This document shows positions 11,901 through 23,900 of a stretch of DNA of 64,000 bases, piece after piece (position 1 is the stretch's first letter; each line of letters opens with the position of its first letter). The stretch is from Nipponacmea schrenckii (lineage: Eukaryota; Mollusca; Gastropoda; Lottiidae). A model generated the notes under the pieces. That model was not told the DNA's origin, made no database searches, and saw only the letters and a program-made list of their open reading frames with translations. The translations under genes and the position numbers were made by a program. Location of the stretch: positions 30,152,338 to 30,216,337 of the forward strand of contig CM060199.1 of assembly GCA_030562195.1 (NCBI GenBank), read 5' to 3'.

Positions 11901-14900
11901 GTATCAAATTAAACTGTTCTTCTCTAGGATAAGCTTCAGGTTCAACAGTAGGATCAAATAACTTTAAGATTTCTGTGGCCAACTTAAGGATTTGCAAGAA
12001 AACAAAAAGTAAATTAAATGTAGAACGAGGGGGTTATTGCCAATTCCACTAAGTAGACACTTTTTCCATGTCAACCCCTCCAACCACACTGACTGAAAAC
12101 TGGGAAAGATTTGGAAAATCCGAAAGTTCATCTCAACCTTTGCCAGGATTGAACCCTGACTGAGCCACTGAAGAGATAGAAGTTGTGTCTATTTACTAAA
12201 AGTACTCTATCAAATGTTCACTTAGTAATATGAAAATAAACTTACAGCAATACCAATTTCTTTAGAATTAAAGTTAGCATGTGACCATTTATTACCATAG
12301 TATTTACGTTGGTATTTAGTAAGAGTACCTGCTCCACGTATACTAACATCATTAGTATGAAACAATGAATCCACTACTAATTTACCATCATATACTAAGC
12401 AAGCATCATTGATAGCTGAAATATAATTGAATAACAATCTGGTCTGAGTAACATGATTTAATGTAACATTTAGATGTAAATAACAAATCAAGACGTTTCC
12501 TTTACTTCTTGGTCCTAAAAGTCAACTTAACCTTTAGATCTAATTTTCCATGTACATGGATACAACTAAAAGGTGTTGTTAAGAATTAATTTTACAAGTA
12601 TTTGGCACATTGATAGCATTTATTTCCATCATTAAGACATCTGTTTCCTATTCATTTTAGTTTTTGGTAAGAGTCAAATTCTTACCTTTAAAAGTATCCA
12701 TATCTACTGCTCTCTTGTAGAATGAAAAGAAAGCCTGGAAATTAAAAAGATCAGCTTTACTAGGAAGCCATGCAAAAAAAGGTTAACAAATTAAACTATT
12801 TGCAACCTCAGAAAGAACATCTAAAAATTGTAACAAATCATTGTTATATATATGCACAGCTTTATGGAACAACAATCACTGGTTAAGGTTTATGCGACGT
12901 TATGGCGTGTTTCCCCCAGTGATTGTTGTTTCATAAAGCTGTGCATATATATCGTATTCACAATTGCTAAATGCCATTTAAAGACTTTAAATCATTGTTA
13001 TATATTTAATGTAAAAAGAGGCGTTTTATTATATTTAATGTACAGTTTTCATGAGTGAACCCCAGAGGGTGGGTCTGCTTTAAGTGATTGAAGAATGGGA
13101 ACATGCTATAGATAATAAAAATAAGACCTAAATAAGGCCAATTCGTAATAGGATTGGAAAAGGTCTGGCAGAGGTTTCTATTTGTGTTATAATTATGGCA
13201 TGTGCAAGCCAAATGTAAGTTCGTAATCAAATGTTTTTTAACTAGTTTAAGTAACAGAACGTGTTACAGAACTGTTAACAAGAAAATATAAAATAAAATC
13301 TAATCTTAAAATTGTCAAGAGATTTTACGACACCATTAGGAAATATTCCATTAGTGAGCATTTTATTTATATCAGTAGCAGTTTATATATAAGGACATGG
13401 AAGCTTGAGTCTACAATGAAACTGGATGTTTGCAATTTTCCACAATCTATAATGTTTATACAATCATGAATACAATTTACTTTTGCTGTGATATGACAGA
13501 AATCATATATGTACTGATAACTTCAGTCACTCCACTTGCTTGATATTTTCAGAGTAAAATGTGCTTTAACTAAAACTAAACTAGTTATAGTACAGCTAAG
13601 ATCCTCCCACTTATTCATAAAAAGGAAGAGGTAAAAGAAAATTCTTGATATCATGCTATCAAAATTATTCTAGGTATATTTTATAATTTGGGCCACACCC
13701 TATTTTGTATATACATGTATACACTTACATTACAAGATAAAGTTAGTGGTTCATCATCTGATGTAAAACTGACAGAAGTAATATCAGTGTCACCATTTAG
13801 ATTCCATTCAGCTAATAAATACCCCTCATATATTTTAATACCATTATCATTGAGTGCTTTACGTACTGTATCTTCTATTAGTTTATTATTAAAACAAGTC
13901 ACCTTCAAATATAAACATATTTCCATTAATATAATAGTAATTAATTTAATAGTAAAAGTAATAATAGAACCTAGGTTCACAAGTCCGCAGTGACATGGAT
14001 CCCTTCTACCAGCTGGTCCTTGGCCAAACCTCTAGGCATTGATCATTTCAAGATAATCTGTACCTATTACAGCTGGGTGGACTGGAGTCATGAGAGAAGA
14101 TGACTTAGGTCTTTGAACTTTCACACTCCGGTCAGGATTATAATATATCCAAGCAAATGACGTCCTAACGTAAAGAACTAACCCTCTAACCAATGTGCTA
14201 TAAAACCCCACATGTGAATGCCCTGCCCTTCTGTGTCGTCTTCATCAACCATTCCTCAACCTTATGTACCATTGTACAAGATAATATGTACAAATACTTA
14301 AGGAATCAAAGGAGATTGAACTGTACCTAGTTAAAAGACTTAGATACTACTCCTCCTATTCAAAGAATAGCAAAATCTCAACATATCTTGTAGATTTGAT
14401 TCTGATTCATTTAAATTGAGATAATTATATTTAGAAGTAGTCTTAAGGGGGTTGACAACCCTAAACCTATGTACAAAAAATAGACGATTTCAACCACTTC
14501 TTTTCCACCTATCTGAAATATTTAAATATCAATGGAAAGAGGGGACTTTCAGCTATCCAAAAATACAAAATTTATTTCTTTATGACATTTCAACTTTAAG
14601 AAATCGGGTATGAAAGATGAACGAAAAAAACGTCAATTATTCCCTTAAAATTAGCATATCTACTAGGCTATTTAATATAGAAGGTTGAAATTTTGCACAA
14701 CGCAAGTCTACATGTATCTCTACAAAATTACGTTGGCTTTTTGGAAAATTTTGTTTTGTTTTGAAGATATTGATAGAAATCAAAATTTTGCGAGTACATT
14801 TACGAAAAATTGAATTTTTAAAAAACTATTCATTTTATAAAAATAAGCCAACGTAAAGTTATAGAGGACATCGTAAGCTTTAGTTGAAGCCAAAGTTTGT

Positions 14901-17900
14901 AAAAATCGGATAAATCGTAAGCGAGATATGCTTTTGGAAAAATGGCATTTTTTTTCAACATTTTGCAAACACATGTAAACCTTACGAAATAAACGATCAT
15001 GTTGTTAAAAGATTGTCTTTCATGCTGTAGAAATCTTTAAGCACCTTTTAGGCATCGATATGCACCGATATCCACATAATTGGAGTGCTAAAACAATGGA
15101 TTAGCACATGTCAAAACCCTTCCACCCACCAATCATAAAATTTTATTTGTTTACATGTGACGTAATGATTTATGGGACATCACGTGACTTCTGGATTCCC
15201 CCGATACACAAACTCTTACTTCGCGGGCCGATATTAACAATAACTGACCAGCAAACGTAGAGAATGTTTATTTAGCCGATGACGTTGTAATCACAAATGT
15301 CAACTGACAACGTAATTTGTACGTCTACATAGAGGAATACCCCGTTTTGTTCTATAAATAGATTATCTTCACGGACGGATATCAGACGAACTACTGAAGC
15401 GATTGAGCTAAGATTTTTACTAGATGAGTTTCTTTTAATGCCAAATAGAATGGATATAAAATTAATACGTTTCTTGATTGAAATACACTTCGAACGATAA
15501 GGTTGTCAACCCCCTTAAAGAAATATAAGTACTTACATCATAAGCTTGAGGTGGTAATACTAATATTATATTATCACCAGTAATACCATATTGTAATAAT
15601 GATTGTATACAGCTATAGGTATCTATATTGTTACCATACAGCAGTATCTTATCTAAAATAAAATAATAGATGGGAGCATAAAATACTGGAAAACTTACAA
15701 TAACAATTGTATAAGAGATAAATAACCTTATAATTCATATGCTGCATTTGGGCAATTGAACATACATGAATGGTTGCTCAACTGGTGAGTTCCCCAAATT
15801 TGAGATTCATGGATTTGAAATGGAGAAAAAGTAAATACTTTTTGAATGACATCCACTTTAAATTGAATTGAAACTGTTCAGGATTCTCTAGCGTCATCAA
15901 TGGGAAATGGCAACTGGTATTAACAACCTACTGATTATACATAAGATCACATGCACATTTTCAAGCAGCGGAAGGTTCACTCTCAGCAACCTCAGATATT
16001 CTCCTCCATTATAAGTTTGAAAAGTTATCAAACCATGGTACTTACTGTTGGAAGGCATCAATTTATTCTGTATAAAATGCTGTAAGGTTAAACTATCATA
16101 ATAATCATTAACAAGGTACAGGTTATTTGGTTGTGGTCCTTTGTATCTTCTATCTGGACTGTTGGGAAGTTCTTTATTGGTAACACCATGCTGTAAGGAA
16201 GCTTCTGTTGGACATGGTACTTGATACTGTTGTCCAGTACACAAAATGAGGTGGTCATAGGGAACAATAAAACTAGAGTTAACTTTGACTTGCTTTCTAG
16301 TTCTGAAATATGCAATGAATTGAATTTTTTATTCATTGAATGAGATGAGCAAGGCCATGTAATGTTGAATAACAAACATTTTGATTTCACAGAAAATTCA
16401 ATTCTGGATATCCAAATGTTAATAACAGCCAAAGTATATCTGGACACAATTGTATGGATAAAAATATATTATCATATAACTTACAAAGTTTTATAGAGGG
16501 TACTCCCAACATTATCAAGAAATAACAATCATGCTTGATAAAGAAAGGAATGCCCTCATTAAAACGTTACGAGTTATTTAATAAAGTAATTGTTATCCAT
16601 ATATATATTCCTCAATTACTAAATGCCACTCACAGAACAAAGATGCTTAAGTATTTGTTCTTTTCCAAAGTCAATATGATTTGACAGAATGTACACAAAA
16701 TTTAAATCCACTGCGAAACATATACCTTTCACAATAACAAAAACCATAACTTTTTTTCCATACAGATTATCAAGATAAGAAGATTAAAAGACATGCAACC
16801 TCCAAATTTATTTAAAGATATCACTGTCTCTAACATACCTATCTATTCCAGTCATCTTTCCATAAACTATGCTTATCCATGTTCTTAAAAACGACCAGAT
16901 CTCTTCATCTTTACTGTTAGGATAACTAAAAAATAAAATATACATAATTCATTACATACATGTAAGTGAGACTTTGCATGACTGGTTCATTGAATGAAAT
17001 GATAGAGATGTTTTTTTGCCCAAACACTATTTTGCTTTATTAATAATGTAGGCTACTTACTTTTTAGTTAACATTGGATGTTGTAATAAAGTAGGATCTA
17101 TTTCACCAGGAAATCCATGTGGTGATATTAAAGTCACATTATTGAACCTTAGGTGAGGACTGAAAATAAAATATTGGCTTGTACGTTCAAGGATAATCTG
17201 GATGTGCAGTCCTTTTGCCACCATTGGAAATTGTTCCAGGCAGGAATAAAACAAACACATAGCTAAGCTAATATTAATAAGGTACAAGCATAAAATAATA
17301 TATAATGAGTCATTTTATCCTCAATACAGTTTTTGACATGGTATAACCCATATTAAACTAAGCCGAATGTTTTGTAGATAGAAATGAAATGGAGTTTTAC
17401 GTTCTTCTCTTTTGTACCTAACGGGCCAATGAGGATGGTGACAAATCAAACAGCAACAGGTTCTTTACCAAAATCTTATTCAATTCTGTATTGTCCATAA
17501 AAATCTTTTGTTTTCTATACATTTGCAAACAAGGCACAAGTGATTTGATTTGCTGAGATTTTCTAGAAAGAGACGAAATTTCCCTCAATGATATTATCTC
17601 CTCTTTAGGAGGTATAATGAATGGGAATGTGGTTTGAAAACGATAATGAATATACATGGAAATCAGCCTTCTTTCAGTAGTTTATTATCAAGAAGTTTGT
17701 TTAAATCTATTTGAAAAGACACTCACCAATAAGCCAATGTCTCTAAAAAAGCTACACCTACATCTGATGCTCCAACAACAACAATTCTAGCATTAATAGT
17801 AACCTAATATACAGAATAATTTTACAAAATTAGATGTTATCAGGATAATGTATACATGTAGCTCAGAAAAAAAAACTTGGCCTTTTACATCAAAGTTAAG

Positions 17901-20900
17901 ATTATTCAAAAGATATAATGACAAAGTCTTGACAAAGTCTGTCAAGTTACAAGAAAGGTATGAGAAAGTCATTCAAGACAAAATAAAGGTATGACACAGG
18001 CTGTCAAGTTAGGTATGACAAGTCAATTTACAAGAAAGGTATGACAAAGTCAGTCAAGACAAAAGAAAGATATGACAAAGTCAGTCAAGATACAAAAAGG
18101 TATGACAAAGTCAGGCAAAATACAAGAAAGGTATGACAAAGTCTGTCAAGATACATTGAAGGTATGACAAAGTTATAGAATTTGAAACTGATACCATACC
18201 TTAGGTTCCAGTGTCAGTTTTCTATTAATATGACATAAAGCGAAAGGCTGTGTTTGTTTCAGCACTCTATCAGATGGTGAATTCTCTCCTAATGTATCAA
18301 TATGATATTTAATTTGTCTCCTAGCTCTAACTGGTACTAGGTCATTCAAGGCCGATATCATGGTATTTTTGGTGGTAAGCTAAAATAAGAGTAAGAAAAG
18401 TTTTTCAGCCACAAAAAAGAACAAATAGGTTCCATATAACCAAAAAACAAAGAAACATTTATATTTTACAAGGATAACTAAGGTCAGAGGAATCCTTTCT
18501 ACCAGCTGGTCTTTGGCCAAGCCTCTTGGCATTTAGCTTACTCGGATTATCCGTACCCATTTACAGTTGGGTGGACTGAAATTATGAGCAAAGATGACAT
18601 TTGCTTAAGATCAGGTGAATACGATGATTAAATTCTGTTCAAAAGAGTGACCTCTTTCTCCACTCACAAATTTATAACCATACAGATAAATAGGTTAACA
18701 AATAAAAATTAAAATTTACCTCGTGTGAAATATAAGGTGGATATAGAGGATAATATAAACATGTTTTATGCCCTAATCGCAACACTTCCTGAAAAGAAAA
18801 TAATAATTCAAATCATCTTAAACCAATATTTCAACGCAAGTTGATTATGAGGAATGTTGATTTGAAAACAAAAATATTTTTAAAACATAAACAAACAAGA
18901 ACATAAACAATTTTAGAAAAAATCATCTGGCTCATATATTAAGCATTGTCTTATGAAAATAGAGATGACAAAAAATGTTAGCGAAATGCTGATTGAAACT
19001 GAGGACTGAAGCCCTTTTTTATTTAAGAAAGACAAAATTAAAAGAGACATACCTTGAGGAAATGTTTAGAAAGATGTGAGAAAACTGGATTCAGGGCAAA
19101 ATGATGTAAATGGCCATGGTCTTCTCTTCTGTGATGATTAAAATATATAAAATCTTCTATGTTATAATGTGATCTTATATATTCTATATCCTACAAAATA
19201 TAGTAAATTCTATGTTATAATGTGATATTTTATATACACAATATTATAAACTCCATATTATATTATTAATTTAACCTTATATATTCTATATCCGTATTAT
19301 AATGTGATTTTATAATCTAAATCCTACAAAATATAATAAATTCTAAATTATAATGTGATCTTGAATTCTTATATATATTCTTTTTTATTTTATATTCTGC
19401 ATGATACTAAAATATAATAAATTCTATATCATAATGTGATTTCTTATTCTATATTCTCCAAAAGATAATAAATTTTGTATTATAATGTGATTTTATATTA
19501 TATATTCTCCAAAAGATAATAAATTCTATATTATAATGTGATTCTTATTCTTTATTATCCAAAAGATAACAAATTCTATATCATAATGTGATTCTTATTC
19601 TTAATTATCCAAAATATAATTAATTCTATATCATAATGTGATTCTTATTCTATATTCTCCAAAAGATAATAAATTCTGTATTATAATGTGATTTTATATT
19701 ATATATTCTCCAAAAGACAATCAATTCTATATTATAATGTGATTCTTATTCTTTATTATCCAAAAGATAATAAAAATTCTATATCATAATGTGATTCTTA
19801 TTCTTTATTATCCAAAATATAATTAATTCTATATCACAATGTGATTTCTTATTCTATATTCTCAAAAAGATTTTAAATTCTGTATTATAATGTGATTTTA
19901 TTATATATATTCTCCTAAAGATAATAAATTCTATATTATAATGTGATTCTTATTCTTTATTATCCAAAATATAATTAATTCTATATCATAATCTGATTTC
20001 TCATTCTATATTCTCCAAAAGATTTAAATTCTGTATTATAATGTGATTTTATTATATATATTCTCCAAAAGATAATAAATTCTATATTATAATGTGATTC
20101 TTATTCTTTATTATCCAAAATATAATTAATTATATATCATAATGTGATTCTTATTCTATATTCTCCAAAAGATAATAAATTCTGAATTATAATGTGATTT
20201 TATATTATATATTCTCCAAAAGATAATAAATTCTAAATTATAATGTGATTCTTATTCTTTATTATCCAAAATATAATTAATTCCATATCATAATGTGATT
20301 CATATTCTCCAAAAGATAATAAATTCTATATTATAATGTGATTCTTATTCTTTATTATCCAAAAGATAATAAATTCTGTATCATAATGTGAATCTTATTC
20401 TTTATTATCCAAAAAATAATTAATTCCATATCATAATGTGATTCTTATTCTATATTCTCCAAAAGATAATAAATTCTGTATCATAATGTGATTCTTATTT
20501 TATATTCTCCAAAAGATAATAAATTCTGTATCATAATGTGATTCTTATTTTATATTCTCCAAAATATAATAAATTCTGTATCATAATGTGATTCTTATTT
20601 TATATTCTCCAAAATATAATAAATTCTATTTCATAATGAGATTTTATATTCTATATCCTAGAAATACCAGATGTATTAAATTCTATATCTAATAAAGGCT
20701 CACCTCTTCTCTCCTTAAAATACAGACACCAACAATCTGTTCTGAACATTCTGCTACAAATACTTGAATTTCTTTACCATCCTTGTTGATTGAATTTAAT
20801 AAGAAAACATAAAACATGAATAATGATTTAGAAAATACAAAAATATGTTCCTAAAATGGCTTTAGGTAACAACAGACCCTAAAACCCTAGAGATAGAACT

Positions 20901-23900
20901 TTTTTCTAAAAGAAATTATTCAAAATGGCTCTCAAAAGAAATTCACCAGGTAGAAGGAAACCCTGCTTCTAGGATCAAATTTGTTATACAAAGACTATAG
21001 CTTATGATCTCAATTATCCTAACGCTGCTGAAATATCTTCATCAAATCAGATAATCTCTATTTCATCAAATCAGATAATCTCTATTTTCATCAGAACATG
21101 ACATACAAACCTCATCCCGTCTTGCAGCTCGAAACTGTTTATAATCATCTAATAAATCAGTTTGACATTGTAAATTCTTCACTAGATTCTCTACACCATG
21201 TACATCTTTAGTACAGGCTGTACGAACGTTGAAATTTCTACAATAACATAAGTGTTCATGTTCTATAAATTCTTTGTAATTAGTACCAAAAATATTAATT
21301 GTTGTATTTCCTGGACTTTGAAAAAATGCAAAGACAATCTTTATGGCTAACAAAAATAATAAAATATTAAATTTCTTTTATTTGAACATAACTACTAACT
21401 TCAGAAGTCCAGATCTGTGAAATACGTAAAGTTCTTGAGCTAAAGTACTTGGATTCCTTGGTGTAACTCTCTGGAATAGAAAACAACAAATCACATATAC
21501 TATCAACAGAATAAAAAAATCACTGTCATGAAAAGCTCTATTATCAAACCAAAAATTCTGTTTAAAATTATCTTCCCATTTTGGAAGAGTAAGGACATAG
21601 GTATTCTGCTTTCCACATACTTTCTGAGGAAAGTTTGAAATCCATGCATCAGTAAGAATACTGCCTGAAATAGCCAAGTTGTCTGTAGATCACAATAAAT
21701 ATACTTGGTACTGATATCTGCCAAGAAAAAACACCAAAAACTATGGAGAAAAAAAAGTTTCTGATGCAGAAGTGTGACTCACCACAAAACCATGTAATAA
21801 TGGAAATTCAGGAACTAAATGTGGAACTGTTATAATACAGAAATCGCAGTTAGGAAACAATGAAAAGGCTTTAGACAGAATATCTTTGGATCTGAAAATA
21901 AAAATACAATGGAAAATATTCAATATACAGAAACTGTAAATACCTCAAAATCTCAATCAGCTGGACTTACCAGGTGCCAAGAGTAAAGAATAGAATCTTT
22001 TTATTATTAAACACTATATCAATTAAATTAAATAATTATAGGTGCTTGTTAAACTTAGTTTAATGGACTGATTGGATTATAGAGGGATTCTGTTGTCCAC
22101 CGATTTTCTATTTTTTCAAAAATTATACATAATACATTAAATGGAGTAAAACTTACAAAAATTATTACCTCATTTCATATTTTTCATCAATACAAAATAA
22201 CTGTATGGTGAAGGCGTTTGCTTCTCCTTTATATGTAGGTACAAATCTTTTTTTAGATGTAAATAATGGTTGGACATTATTACTTGTAGCAGTCTAACAA
22301 AATACAAAAACACATAATAAGTAAATATTTAGATTTGTAAAAACTGATGTAAACTTTGATAACAACATGTTTCAAGTAAGTAAATTGATGTATTGAGCAC
22401 TACTTTAACAGATGTATTTCTATATTTCTCTACCCTTGATGTTTTGAGCACTACTTTAACAGTGGTATTTCTATATTTCTCTACCATTGATGTATTGAGC
22501 ACTACTTTAACAGTAGTATTTCTATATTTCTCTACAATTGATGTATTGAGCACTATTTTAACAGTGGTATTTCTATATTTCTCTACAATTGATGTATTGA
22601 GTACTATTTTTACAGTGGTATTTCTATATTTCTCTACAATTGATGTATTGAGCACTACTTTAACAGTGGTATTTCTATATTTCTCTACAATTGATGTATT
22701 GAGTACTATTTTAACAGTTAAAATATTTTATTAAAGTAACTTACGGTAAACATAGTAGTTGATGTTGGTTGAGTTTCAACGCCTTCAGCCTCATTTTTTA
22801 GTACTTGTGATGCACTGACTTGTGAGCTGACACTTTGTCGAGAATTCAGTCTTTCAGCATTCTCAATACTTCCTTTAATAGATAAAATTAAGAAATATTG
22901 AGAGTAATAGAGTCAAACGGCAAATCCTTACTTCAAACAGCTGCTGATATTGCAGACCAATTCCATTCATTGTCATGAAACAATGAATGTATAAGACTGA
23001 TTATGGTTCCTATCTGTAATTGCTGTCATAAGAATCAAAGGACTGAGCAAGGGACAGGTCTCCAACTCTTTTCCAGGAGTCAAATAAAATATCCCGGCAG
23101 TAAATCTGAAATCACTGTCATGAAAAGCTTTATTAACAAATTAGGAATGCTTTTTAAAATTAGCTACCAATTATGGAAAAGCTTACAGTATTACAGTATT
23201 CTGCTTTCCACATACTTTAAAATTTCTGATTGAACTTTAAAGTTGGAAATCTATAAATTACACAAATCAATAAGAAGGTTCTTTCAGGAGAAGGTATGAC
23301 ATTAAGTTACATGTACTTTTTCTTTAAATTTACAAACCTCTAGCTGAAGCAGCACTAGACTGTCTGCTAGTTTTTAGTCTTTCAGATGTTTCTAGTTTAC
23401 TAGTTTCTGTTTTAAGAGTAGCTTCATCTTTATCTAAACTTGGACTATCTGTTTTGGAGGCTCTTGAATGTACAGAATCTTCTCTTCTTGTTTCTACTAC
23501 AAAATAAAAGGGAACATAATTTTTCAACAGTTTCTAGACTAAAACAAGTTGAATCTCTTTGTGGCTTTTTCATGTGATTTGAACTTTAAGGGAATTAAAA
23601 GCAGTTTTCTTAATTTTGTATGTGTATCAGAGACACAGATCAGTTTTTAATCAAACATCTATGGTTCCTACAATTCATGAATATAAGTAGATGCAACACA
23701 CAAGTTGAAAATCAGAATGGTGCAAATTGATACTATCAGTGTCCCCGATACACATAATTTAGTGAAAAAACTTTGTTACAGCAAAAAAGTCAACATACCA
23801 GTAATTGGTGATGGTATTGGAGTTGTTGGTGGAACTAAATCATCTTCATCATGTGGTTTCCTTAATCCATGGAATGGTGCCAATTCAAAACATTCATTTA

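Larger units (their letters stand above)
15537..18379 (-). other. CFAP61: CFAP61 Rossmann-like region (exons 15-20)
   Basis: These exons encode 'NRKLTLEPK', then 'ARIVVVGASDVGVAFLETL' (residues about 689-707), a beta-strand plus GxxxxG-type turn (G695, G700) like an FAD/NAD(P)-binding Rossmann fold, then 'FNNVTLISPHGFPGE', 'YDHLILCTGQQY' and 'NKILLYGNNIDTYSCIQSLL'. In human CFAP61 the same place reads GASSVG. The strict GxGxxG signature is absent in both, so cofactor binding is uncertain. Confidence 0.7.

Noticed and set aside
16088..16447. 119-codon minus-strand frame beside a CFAP61 exon
   Set aside because: Out-of-frame reading of exon 16046-16302; the correct frame continues 'YDHLILCTGQQYQVP' from the previous exon.
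17925..18178. Idea that this array is also splice-donor-derived because units contain AAGGTATGA
   Set aside because: The donor of exon 18200-18379 is on the opposite strand to the unit motif, so the similarity does not reflect copying of the splice site.
22393..22734. 113-codon plus-strand and 108-codon minus-strand frames
   Set aside because: Products of the 51-bp minisatellite inside a CFAP61 intron; both strands stay open because the unit length is a multiple of three.
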